From Martinezella lusitana (GTDB taxonomy: Bacteria; Pseudomonadota; Alphaproteobacteria; Rhizobiales; Rhizobiaceae), in NCBI RefSeq assembly GCF_900094565.1, contig NZ_FMAF01000001.1, positions 310,001 to 374,000 on the forward strand: a stretch of DNA of 64,000 bases, given 5' to 3'. The notes beneath the pieces are model-generated. The model did not search any database, was not told the origin of the DNA, and saw only the letters and a list, made by a program, of their open reading frames with translations. Positions 53,467 to 61,752 of the stretch are shown one piece after another. Made by a program: the position numbers and the translations under genes. How positions within the stretch are numbered: position 1 is the first letter of the stretch; every line of letters begins with the position of its first letter.

Positions 53467-54837
53467 ATGATCCAGCGCCGCGCCTTCATCGCCTCTGTGG
53501 CGGCTTCTGCCGCCGCCGGCCTGTTTGCGCCCCGCCTTTTTGCTGCGCCGCTTGCCGGGATGAACGGCGCCGAGCTGCGCGGCCCGATCGACGCCATCGC
53601 CTACAAGGCGACGCCGGGCACGAGCGACATCAAGAGCGGCAAGCTGCAGGCGATGATCGATAGTGCCGCGCGCAACAACGTGCCTCTCCTCCTGCCGCCA
53701 GGCAACTACACCGTCTCGAACCTGACGCTGCCTGATAATACCCGCATAACCGGCGTGCCCGGCGCCACGCGCCTCGTCTATGGCGGCGACGGCCACCTGA
53801 TGACCGCCGATAAGGCCAGGCGCATCGAGCTTTCCGGCATCGTCTTCGATGGCGGCAATCGCTGGCTTGCCGACTATGCTGGTGGTCTCCTGCAATTCAC
53901 CGGTGTCGACGAGGTGCTGATCGATAATTGCTTGATTGCCGGCAGCCGCAAGCATGCGCTGCAACTGGAGCGCTGCGGCGGCCGGATCGAGCGCAGCCGC
54001 ATCTCCGGCGCCGCCGAGGCCGGCATCTATTCCGTCCAATCGGCCGGATTGATGGTCACAGGCAATAGCGTCGAGGATTGCGGCAATGGCGGCATCCTCA
54101 TTCATCGCTGGGAGAAGGCCGAGGACGGCAGCAGCGTCACCGACAACCGCATTGCCCGCATCGGCGCCAATGGCGGCGGCACCGGCCAGAACGGTAACGG
54201 CATCAACGTCTTTCGGGCCGATGATGTTCTGGTTTCCGGCAACCGCATTGCCGATTGCGCCTTCACCGCGATCCGCGCCAATTCGGCATCGAACGTCCAA
54301 GTATCGGGCAATCAATGCCTGCGCTCCGGCGAGACGGCGATCTTCTGCGAATTCGAATTCGAAGGCGCCGTCATCAACAACAACCTGATCGACGGCGCGG
54401 CAAACGGCATTGCCGTCGCCAATTTCGACAAAGGCGGTCGGCTCGCCACCGTGACGGGCAATATCGTCCGCAACCTGTCGCTAACGGCGCCTTACGCTCA
54501 GGAAAGCGGTTTCGGCATCGGGATATCGGCCGAGGCCGACACGCTGATTGCCGATAACGTCATCGAAAACGCGCCGCTTTGGGGCCTGAAACTCGGCTGG
54601 GGGCCTTATCTCCGCAACGTCGTCGCCACAGGCAACATTATCCGCCATGCCGGCATCGGCTGCGTCGTATCGGTAGCCGATGGCGCCGGCTCGGCGCTCA
54701 TCTCAAACAATCTCTTCCAGGAAATGGAGAAAGGCGCGATCAGCGGTTTTCGCTGGGACAAGCCAGCTTCCGGCGACCTGGCGGCCGGAAACAGCGAGTT
54801 CCCGCAACTGACCATCGAGCGTAACAGGGTCGTCTAG
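53467..54837 (+). CDS. TIGR03808-family Tat-translocated repeat protein
   Basis: A 456-residue exported protein. The signal begins MIQRRAFIASVAASAAAGLFAP with a twin-arginine motif at residues 4-5. The rest is a right-handed parallel beta-helix of repeated units such as VLIDNCLIAGSRKHALQLERCGG and VLVSGNRIADCAFTAIRANSASNVQVSGNQC. This matches the RR_plus_rpt family found in rhizobia; some beta-helix relatives act on polysaccharides, but no catalytic residues are clear. It converges on the liuC-like gene, overlapping by four bases at the ends. Confidence 0.85.
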   Translation: MIQRRAFIASVAASAAAGLFAPRLFAAPLAGMNGAELRGPIDAIAYKATPGTSDIKSGKLQAMIDSAARNNVPLLLPPGNYTVSNLTLPDNTRITGVPGATRLVYGGDGHLMTADKARRIELSGIVFDGGNRWLADYAGGLLQFTGVDEVLIDNCLIAGSRKHALQLERCGGRIERSRISGAAEAGIYSVQSAGLMVTGNSVEDCGNGGILIHRWEKAEDGSSVTDNRIARIGANGGGTGQNGNGINVFRADDVLVSGNRIADCAFTAIRANSASNVQVSGNQCLRSGETAIFCEFEFEGAVINNNLIDGAANGIAVANFDKGGRLATVTGNIVRNLSLTAPYAQESGFGIGISAEADTLIADNVIENAPLWGLKLGWGPYLRNVVATGNIIRHAGIGCVVSVADGAGSALISNNLFQEMEKGAISGFRWDKPASGDLAAGNSEFPQLTIERNRVV

Positions 54838-55622
54838 GCCTCTCGCCAGTTCGGCGGTCGCTTTTCGAAGAAGGCGGCAACGCCCTCCTTTGCCTCCTCG
54901 CTCTCCCACGCATCCGCCAATTGCTCGACAACGTGATCGATCATGCCGTCGGTAATCGGCCTGCCGACCGAGCGCGCCAGCGCCTTGGCGCGGGCTGCAG
55001 CTTGCGGAGACGCGGCAAGGAAATGCCGAACTTCCGCCTCGACGGCCTCGTCCAGCGCCTCCTCGGGGACGACACGGGAAAGCAGGCCGGCGGCATGCGC
55101 TTGCCAGGCATCGATGATCTTGCCCGAGAGGAAGAGCGGACGGGCATTCGCCTCGCCGATGCGGGCCACGACATAGGGGCTTATGGTGGCGGGGATGATG
55201 CCGAGGCGGACCTCCGTCAGACCGAAGCGTGCCGTGGACGCGGCAATCACCAAGTCACACACGCTGAGAATGCCGATGCCGCCACCGAAGGCATTACCGT
55301 GGACACGCGCGACCAGCGGCTTGGGCAATTCGTTCAATGCCTTGAAAAGCATGGCAAGCCGGCGAGCCTCAACCATGCGCCCGGCGCGCGTTGCGTCGAA
55401 TTGGGCGCGCATCCAACCGAGATCGCCGCCGGCGCAAAAGCTTGCCCCCTCGCCTGCAAGCACGACGACGCGGACAGTTTTGTCGTGGCCGAGATCATGG
55501 ATTGCAGCGGTCAAGTCATCGATCATCTCTGCCGACAGGGCATTGTGCTTTTCCGGGCGCGCCAGCGTCAGCTGGGCGACACCACGCTCATCGACAAGGA
55601 CATGGATCGTTTTCGATATCAT
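54834..55622 (-). CDS. liuC: Methylglutaconyl-CoA hydratase (enoyl-CoA hydratase family)
   Basis: A 262-residue crotonase-fold enzyme. GEGASFCAGGDLGWMR (oxyanion hole, about 55-70) and NAFGGGIGILSVCDLVIAAS are diagnostic, with RLGIIPATISPYV downstream. In the leucine pathway it hydrates 3-methylglutaconyl-CoA to HMG-CoA. The family alone does not fix the substrate; the assignment rests on its place at the end of the liu operon. The ATG overlaps the stop of the HMG-CoA lyase gene by four bases. Confidence 0.87.
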   Translation of the reverse strand: MISKTIHVLVDERGVAQLTLARPEKHNALSAEMIDDLTAAIHDLGHDKTVRVVVLAGEGASFCAGGDLGWMRAQFDATRAGRMVEARRLAMLFKALNELPKPLVARVHGNAFGGGIGILSVCDLVIAASTARFGLTEVRLGIIPATISPYVVARIGEANARPLFLSGKIIDAWQAHAAGLLSRVVPEEALDEAVEAEVRHFLAASPQAAARAKALARSVGRPITDGMIDHVVEQLADAWESEEAKEGVAAFFEKRPPNWREA

Positions 55623-56488
55623 GCGGCACTCCTCAGGCTTCGCGCGAAGGCAGCGGCGCGGCCGAGCTTCTCTTCGTCAAGGCCGGTCCGGAAGCCGCGC
55701 GAAACCAGATAGTCATGCACGGCCACCGTATCGACATTGCCTTTTGCGCCAGGTGCGAAGGGGCAGCCGCCGAGGCCGCCGGCGGCGGCATCGAACACCC
55801 GCAAGCCGCGCTCCAAGGCAACAGCGATATTGTCGAGCGCGCGCCCGGACGTATCGTGAAAATGGCCGGCGAGTGCTGCGACGGGAAGTTCGGCCAGAAC
55901 CGCCGCGAGCATTCTGTCGACGGCCTCCGACGTGCCCTTGCCGATCGTATCGCCGAGGCTGATTTCATAGCAGCCGAGCGCCCGCAATTGCCAGGCAACA
56001 TCGGCAACCTTCTCCGGCGATACCGGGCCTTCATAAGGGCATTCGACAACGCAGCTGACATAGCCGCGCAGAGGAAGTCCGTGATCGCGGCTCGCGGCCG
56101 CCACCGGCCGGAAGCGCTCGATGCTCTCGGCTATGGAGCAATTGATATTGCGCATGGAGAATGTTTCGGAAGCAGATGCAAAGATCGCCACTTCGTCTGC
56201 ACCGGCCGCAAGTGCCGCCTCGAAACCCTGCATGTTCGGCGTCAGCGCCGCATAGCGCACACCTGGTCTACGCTCTATCCCGGCCATTACGGTGGCGGCG
56301 TCGGCCAGCTGCGGCACCCATTTCGGGCTGACGAAGCTGGTGACCTCGATGCGCTCGAAACCGCAATCGGAGAGCAGGTTCACCAGCTCGATCTTTCTTG
56401 CCGTATCGATGGGTTGCTTTTCGTTCTGCAGACCGTCACGCGGGGCCATCTCGACGATCATGACATGGTCGGAGGGCTCTTCAATCAT
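55619..56488 (-). CDS. liuE: Hydroxymethylglutaryl-CoA lyase
   Basis: A 289-residue TIM-barrel lyase. The motif EMAPRDGLQNEK near the N-terminus carries the catalytic Arg, GHFHDTSGRALDN holds the metal-binding His, and GGLGGCPFAPGAKGN is the Cys-containing signature loop. It splits HMG-CoA into acetyl-CoA and acetoacetate, the last step of leucine degradation. Its ATG overlaps the stop of the biotin carboxylase gene by four bases. Confidence 0.92.
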   Translation of the reverse strand: MIEEPSDHVMIVEMAPRDGLQNEKQPIDTARKIELVNLLSDCGFERIEVTSFVSPKWVPQLADAATVMAGIERRPGVRYAALTPNMQGFEAALAAGADEVAIFASASETFSMRNINCSIAESIERFRPVAAASRDHGLPLRGYVSCVVECPYEGPVSPEKVADVAWQLRALGCYEISLGDTIGKGTSEAVDRMLAAVLAELPVAALAGHFHDTSGRALDNIAVALERGLRVFDAAAGGLGGCPFAPGAKGNVDTVAVHDYLVSRGFRTGLDEEKLGRAAAFARSLRSAA

Positions 56489-58473
56489 GCCGTATCCTCC
56501 GGGCGGAGCAACAAAAGGACGGCGCTCTCACTGGTCTGATCGCCCTCGCCGACATGCAGGCTCTCCACGACGCCGTCGCGCATCGCCGTCAGCGTCAATT
56601 CCATTTTCATGGCCTCCATGATGATCAGCGCCTGCCCCTTGGCCACCGCTTCACCCTCGCGGACGCGAACGATCTTGACGAGGCCCGGCATCGGGGCGAT
56701 CAGTCGATCGCCGCCGGCGGTCGCCTCTTCGCCGCCGTCCAGCGGATCGAGCCGATGGAAATGATGCGTGCGCCCGTCGAGGAACAGCGTCATGCCATGC
56801 GATGCCTCGAACATATCGACGCTCGACTGCCGGCCATCGATCTCGACGCGGCGGGCACCATTGCCATCTGCCATGAGGCGGACCGGAATGGTGCGATCAT
56901 CGAAAGCGACGCTGAAAAGCTGCCCGCCTTTTGCGATCACGCGGCAATTCGCCTGCCCGCTGCCGAAATGCAGCGTCACGGGCCGGCTCATTTCGCCCCA
57001 GAGCTGCCAGGCGCCGAGCGCATGCCAGGGATCACTTCCATCGAGCCGGGCAAAGCCGCCTGCCTCGACAATGGCTGCAATAGCGAGCGCCGCATCGTCA
57101 GGCTGTTGCGCCGATGTCAGGGCCTCCGCTTCCCGGTCGATCAGCCCCGTATCCGGACGGCCGGCGAAGAAATCCGGCTGGCGGCTGAGGCGAATGAGGA
57201 AATCGAGATTGGTGGTGGCTCCCGCCACCTGCGTCTGCTCCAAAGCCCGCGTCAGTCTGGCAAGTGCTGCCTGGCGATCCGGCGCGTGAACCGTCAGCTT
57301 GGCGATCAGCGGATCGTAGTGCGGCGTGATGCTATCCCCCTCGCGCACGCCCGCATCGATGCGGACATCGCCATCGGGAAACCTCAGATGCGACAGCGTG
57401 CCGGTTGCCGGCAGGAAGCCGCGCGACGGATCCTCTGCGTAGATCCGCGCTTCGAAGGCCCAACCGTTTATCGCAAGTTCGGCCTGCGTCTTCGGCAACG
57501 GCTCGCCACCGGCGATCCGCAACTGCCATTCCACCAGATCGACGCCGGCAATCGCCTCGGTGACGGGGTGTTCGACCTGCAGACGGGTATTCATCTCCAT
57601 GAAGAAGAAGTGATCCGGCGACAGGCCGTTGGAGACATCGGCGATGAACTCGACCGTGCCGGCGCCCCGATAGTCAATGGCCCGTGCCGCCCGTACCGCC
57701 GCCTCGCCCATGGCGCTGCGCATCTCCTGCGTCATGCCGGGCGCCGGCGCCTCCTCGATCACCTTCTGGTGCCGGCGCTGCAGCGAGCAATCGCGCTCGA
57801 AGAGATGCACGACATTGCCCTGGCTATCGCCGAAAACCTGGATTTCGATGTGGCGAGGCTGGATGAGATATTTTTCGATCAGCACGGCATCATCGCCGAA
57901 GGCCGATTTCGCCTCGCGCTTTGCAGCTTCCAGCGCGGCCGGAAAATCGTCAGGCCGATCGACACGGCGCATGCCCTTGCCGCCGCCGCCCGCCCGTGCC
58001 TTGATCAACACGGGAAAGCAGATGCTACCAGCCTGCTCGATCAGGAAGCCCGGCTCCTGCCTCTCGCCGTGATAACCGGGCACGACTGGCACGCCGGCCC
58101 GCTCCATCAGCGCCTTGGCCGCATCCTTGAGGCCCATGGCGCGGATCGAGCCCGGCGAAGGGCCGATAAAGACCAGTCCGGCCTTCTCGACCGCCTCGGC
58201 AAAATCGGCATTTTCCGACAGGAAGCCATAGCCGGGGTGAATGGCTTCCGCGTTGGCCCGCCCGGCGGCCACGATGATCCTCTCCTTCGAAAGATAGCTT
58301 TCGCCGGCGGCGGCCGCGCCGATATGGATGGCTTCATCGGCCAGCGCCACATGCATCGCGCCGATATCAGCATCCGAATAGACGGCGACCGTGCGAACGC
58401 CCAAGCGTCTTGCCGTCCGGATGATCCGGCAGGCGATTTCTCCGCGATTGGCGATCAGTATCTTCGAAAACAT
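56485..58473 (-). CDS. liuD: Methylcrotonyl-CoA carboxylase biotin-containing (alpha) subunit
   Basis: A 662-residue subunit with a biotin carboxylase domain (FSKILIANRGEIACRIIRTARRLG at the start, the ATP-grasp loop KARAGGGGKGMRR, and EMNTRLQVEHPVTE), a linker region and the biotinyl domain with the attachment site EAMKME, Lys623. It carboxylates biotin with ATP and bicarbonate for transfer to 3-methylcrotonyl-CoA. Propionyl-CoA carboxylase alpha is an alternative, but the operon contents favour methylcrotonyl-CoA. Confidence 0.9.
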   Translation of the reverse strand: MFSKILIANRGEIACRIIRTARRLGVRTVAVYSDADIGAMHVALADEAIHIGAAAAGESYLSKERIIVAAGRANAEAIHPGYGFLSENADFAEAVEKAGLVFIGPSPGSIRAMGLKDAAKALMERAGVPVVPGYHGERQEPGFLIEQAGSICFPVLIKARAGGGGKGMRRVDRPDDFPAALEAAKREAKSAFGDDAVLIEKYLIQPRHIEIQVFGDSQGNVVHLFERDCSLQRRHQKVIEEAPAPGMTQEMRSAMGEAAVRAARAIDYRGAGTVEFIADVSNGLSPDHFFFMEMNTRLQVEHPVTEAIAGVDLVEWQLRIAGGEPLPKTQAELAINGWAFEARIYAEDPSRGFLPATGTLSHLRFPDGDVRIDAGVREGDSITPHYDPLIAKLTVHAPDRQAALARLTRALEQTQVAGATTNLDFLIRLSRQPDFFAGRPDTGLIDREAEALTSAQQPDDAALAIAAIVEAGGFARLDGSDPWHALGAWQLWGEMSRPVTLHFGSGQANCRVIAKGGQLFSVAFDDRTIPVRLMADGNGARRVEIDGRQSSVDMFEASHGMTLFLDGRTHHFHRLDPLDGGEEATAGGDRLIAPMPGLVKIVRVREGEAVAKGQALIIMEAMKMELTLTAMRDGVVESLHVGEGDQTSESAVLLLLRPEDTA

Positions 58474-58482
58474 CAGCGGACC

Positions 58483-58866
58483 CTATTGCGCGGCGATGAC
58501 CTCGACTTCGAGGAGCCAGGCCGTATCGAAAATACCGGCAATCACCACCGTCATGGCCGGCGTGAGCGAACCCAGATATTCGCTGCGGATCTCGCGGTTC
58601 TCCATCGTGTGGTGACGATCGGCAAGAAAGGTCGTCACCTTGACGATATCGGCCTTGCCCATGCCGGCCGCTTTCAACTGGGCATCGATATTAAGCCAGA
58701 CCTGGCGGGCCTGGGCCTGGAATCCCTCGGGAAGCGCATCATCGGCGGTCGTCGGAATCTGGCCGCTGATGAACAGCAGTTTCTCGAAATTCTCGAGCTT
58801 TACCGCCTGGGCATAGCCGCCGCGCGGCTGCGGCGCATTCTTGGCATTGATGGTATCGCGTTTCAT
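58483..58866 (-). CDS. RidA-family protein
   Basis: A 127-residue trimeric RidA/YjgF/UK114-family protein. GGYAQAVKLENFEKLLFISGQIPTTADDALPEGFQAQARQVWLNIDAQLKAAG and the C-terminal LEVEVIAAQ are typical. RidA enzymes hydrolyse reactive enamines/imines formed from 2-aminoacrylate and similar intermediates. The catalytic Arg expected near residue 104 is not clear: the loop reads MTVVIAGIFDTAWLLEVEV. It sits between the two carboxylase subunit genes, nine bases from one and ten from the other, which ties it to the liu operon. Confidence 0.85.
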   Translation of the reverse strand: MKRDTINAKNAPQPRGGYAQAVKLENFEKLLFISGQIPTTADDALPEGFQAQARQVWLNIDAQLKAAGMGKADIVKVTTFLADRHHTMENREIRSEYLGSLTPAMTVVIAGIFDTAWLLEVEVIAAQ

Positions 58867-58876
58867 CTCAATCTCC

Positions 58877-60484
58877 TCACATTCTGAACAAGCCAAAGCG
58901 TGTGTCTTCGATCGGCGCATTGAGCGCGGCCGAAAGCGATAGAGCCAGTACGTCACGGCTCTTGCGCGGGTCGATGATGCCATCGTCCCAAAGCCGGGCC
59001 GAGGCATAGAGCGGGTGGCTCTGGATCTCGAACATCTTGAGCGTCGGCGCCTTGAAGGCGGCCTCTTCCTCCTTCGTCCAGGGCTTGCCGGCACGGGCCA
59101 GCGCCTCGCCGCGCACCGTTGCAAGCACACCGGCCGCCTGCTCGCCGCCCATCACTGAGATGCGGCTGTTGGGCCAGGTCCAGAGGAAGCGCGGCGAATA
59201 GGCGCGGCCGGCCATGCCATAATTGCCGGCGCCGAAAGAGCCGCCGATCAGCATGGTGATCTTCGGCACTTTCGTCGTCGCTACCGCCGTCACCAGCTTG
59301 GCGCCGTTCTTGGCGATGCCCTCCGTCTCGTACTTTCTGCCGACCATGAAGCCGGTGATGTTCTGCAGGAAGACCAGTGGGATCTTGCGCTGCGAGCAAA
59401 GCTCGACGAAATGGGCGCCCTTCAGCGCCGATTCCGAAAACAGCACGCCATTGTTGGCGATAATGCCGACGGGAATGCCGTGGACATGGGCAAAGCCGCA
59501 GACCAGCGTCGCACCATAGCGGGCCTTGAACTCATCGAAGCGCGAACCGTCGACGATGCGGGCGATCACCTCGCGCACGTCATAGGGCGTGCGCGGATCG
59601 GAGGGGACGATGCCGAGGATTTCTTCCGGATCGTAAAGCGGCGGCTCGGGCGCGCACAGTTCGACCGTCATGGGCTTGCGGCGATTGAGATTGGCGACCG
59701 CCTGCCGCGCCAGGGCAAGCGCATGCGCGTCGTCGCGCGCCAGATGGTCGGCAACGCCGGAAAGACGCGTGTGGACATCACCGCCGCCGAGATCTTCGGC
59801 CGAAACCACTTCGCCGGTCGCCGCCTTCACCAGCGGCGGCCCGGCAAGAAAGATCGTCCCCTGCCCCTCCACGATGATGGTCTCGTCGGACATGGCGGGC
59901 ACATAGGCGCCGCCTGCCGTGCAGGAGCCCATGACGACAGCAATCTGCGGAATGCCGGCCGCCGACATATTGGCCTGATTGTAAAAGATGCGGCCGAAAT
60001 GATCGCGGTCCGGAAAGACCTCATCCTGGTTCGGCAGATTGGCCCCTCCGGAATCGACCAGATAGAGGCAGGGCAGATTGTTTTCCGCCGCGATCTCCTG
60101 CGCCCGCAGATGCTTCTTCACGGTGATCGGATAGTAGGTGCCGCCTTTGACCGTGGCGTCGTTGCAGACGATCATGCAATCGCGGCCGGAAACACGACCG
60201 ATGCCGGCAATGAGCCCGGCGCCCGGCGCGTCGCCGCCATAGAGGCCATGGGCTGCCGTCGTGCCGATCTCCAGAAACGGTGTTGCGGGATCGATCAGTC
60301 CCATCACCCGGTCGCGCGGCAGCATCTTGCCGCGGCTGACATGACGCTCTCGCGCCTGCGCACCGCCGCCTTCCGCCGCCTGCAGGGCTGCAGCGTCCGC
60401 CACGCCGATCGCCTCCAGCATGGCGACGCGATTGTCCCTGAAGCGATCCGTATGCGTCGATATCTCTGATTTCAGGACGGTCAT
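58877..60484 (-). CDS. liuB: Methylcrotonyl-CoA carboxylase carboxyltransferase (beta) subunit
   Basis: A 535-residue carboxyltransferase of crotonase fold. Markers are [59 protein letters not shown] and [40 protein letters not shown]. These match the beta subunit of methylcrotonyl-CoA carboxylase. It transfers CO2 from biotin to 3-methylcrotonyl-CoA to give 3-methylglutaconyl-CoA. It follows the isovaleryl-CoA dehydrogenase gene after a 35-base gap. Confidence 0.9.
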   Translation of the reverse strand: MTVLKSEISTHTDRFRDNRVAMLEAIGVADAAALQAAEGGGAQARERHVSRGKMLPRDRVMGLIDPATPFLEIGTTAAHGLYGGDAPGAGLIAGIGRVSGRDCMIVCNDATVKGGTYYPITVKKHLRAQEIAAENNLPCLYLVDSGGANLPNQDEVFPDRDHFGRIFYNQANMSAAGIPQIAVVMGSCTAGGAYVPAMSDETIIVEGQGTIFLAGPPLVKAATGEVVSAEDLGGGDVHTRLSGVADHLARDDAHALALARQAVANLNRRKPMTVELCAPEPPLYDPEEILGIVPSDPRTPYDVREVIARIVDGSRFDEFKARYGATLVCGFAHVHGIPVGIIANNGVLFSESALKGAHFVELCSQRKIPLVFLQNITGFMVGRKYETEGIAKNGAKLVTAVATTKVPKITMLIGGSFGAGNYGMAGRAYSPRFLWTWPNSRISVMGGEQAAGVLATVRGEALARAGKPWTKEEEAAFKAPTLKMFEIQSHPLYASARLWDDGIIDPRKSRDVLALSLSAALNAPIEDTRFGLFRM

Positions 60485-60519
60485 GCGGCTTCACCGTTAA
60501 TGGGAATGGAATTGCGCAA

Positions 60520-61683
60520 TCAGGCAGTTTCAGCGAACAGTTCGCGGCCGATCAGCATGCGCCGGATTTCGGAGGTGCCGGCGCCGATCTCGTAAAGCTT
60601 GGCGTCGCGCAGCAGCCGGCCGGCGGGATAGTCGTTGGTATAGCCGTTGCCGCCGAGCGCCTGGATGCATTCGAGCGCAAGAGCCGTCGCCTTTTCGGCG
60701 GAGTAGAGTATGCAGCCGGCGGCATCCTTGCGGGTCGTCTCGCCCCGGTCGCAGGCGGCGGCGACCGCATAGACATAGGCGCGCGCGGCATTCATCGTCA
60801 CATACATGTCGGCAAGCTTGCCCTGCATGAGCTGGAACTCGCCGATCGACTGGCCGAACTGCTTGCGCTCATGCAGATAGGGCAGCACGACATCCATGCA
60901 CGCGGCCATGATGCCGACGGGACCGCCTGATAGTACGACGCGCTCGTAATCAAGACCCGACATCAGCACGTGGACGCCGCCATCGATCTGGCCGAGCACA
61001 TTTTCCTCCGGCACTTCGCAATCCAGAAAGATCAGCTCCGACGTATTCGAACCGCGCATGCCGAGCTTGTCGAGCTTCTGGCCGACAGAAAAGCCAGCGA
61101 ACCCTTTTTCGACGAGAAAAGCGGTGATCCCGCGCGGTCCGGCATCCGGCGATGTCTTGGCGTAGACGACGAGAACATCGGCGTCCGGGCCGTTGGTGAT
61201 CCACATCTTGCTGCCGTTCAGTAGATAACGGTGCCCGCGCTTTTCGGCTTGCAGCTTCATCGACACCACGTCCGATCCCGAGTCCGGTTCCGACATGGCA
61301 AGCGCGCCGATATGTTCGCCGGAAACCAGCTTCGGCAGGTAGCGCTCCTTCTGCGCCGTCGTGCCGTTGCGGTGGATCTGATTGACGCAGAGATTGGAAT
61401 GGGCGCCATAGCTCAGGCCGACGGAAGCGGAGGCGCGGCTGATCTCCTCCATCGCGACGGTATGGGCGAGGTAGCCGAGGCCGGCGCCGCCATAGGCGTC
61501 GTCGACGGTGATGCCGAGCAGGCCAAGCTCGCCCATCTCCCGCCACAGATGCGTCGGGAAACTGTTGTTGCGATCGATCTCGTCGGCAAACGGTGCGATG
61601 CGGCGGTCGGCAAAGCGGCGCACCTGATCACGCAGCGCATCGATCTCCTCGCCAAGTGCGAAGTTCAATCCCCCTTCAAACAT
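60520..61683 (-). CDS. liuA: Isovaleryl-CoA dehydrogenase
   Basis: A 387-residue FAD-dependent acyl-CoA dehydrogenase of family length. [16 protein letters not shown], the substrate-side [27 protein letters not shown] and the C-terminal [40 protein letters not shown] are typical. The catalytic Glu is in [13 protein letters not shown], the position used by isovaleryl-CoA dehydrogenase, unlike the C-terminal Glu of other acyl-CoA dehydrogenases. It oxidises isovaleryl-CoA to 3-methylcrotonyl-CoA and is first in the operon. Confidence 0.91.
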   Translation of the reverse strand: MFEGGLNFALGEEIDALRDQVRRFADRRIAPFADEIDRNNSFPTHLWREMGELGLLGITVDDAYGGAGLGYLAHTVAMEEISRASASVGLSYGAHSNLCVNQIHRNGTTAQKERYLPKLVSGEHIGALAMSEPDSGSDVVSMKLQAEKRGHRYLLNGSKMWITNGPDADVLVVYAKTSPDAGPRGITAFLVEKGFAGFSVGQKLDKLGMRGSNTSELIFLDCEVPEENVLGQIDGGVHVLMSGLDYERVVLSGGPVGIMAACMDVVLPYLHERKQFGQSIGEFQLMQGKLADMYVTMNAARAYVYAVAAACDRGETTRKDAAGCILYSAEKATALALECIQALGGNGYTNDYPAGRLLRDAKLYEIGAGTSEIRRMLIGRELFAETA

Positions 61684-61752
61684 CCGGCTTCTCCTCCCGT
61701 GCTTCCCAAACGCATCTGTCGATAGGCTTGTTTCATATCCGCCCGGAAGCCG

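Noticed and set aside
56554..58887. A 777-residue plus-strand frame opposite liuD
   Set aside because: Long antisense frames are expected in GC-rich DNA. The minus strand has a complete, motif-rich gene and the plus frame has none. The same applies to the long frames opposite dmeF, the TerC gene and scpA.
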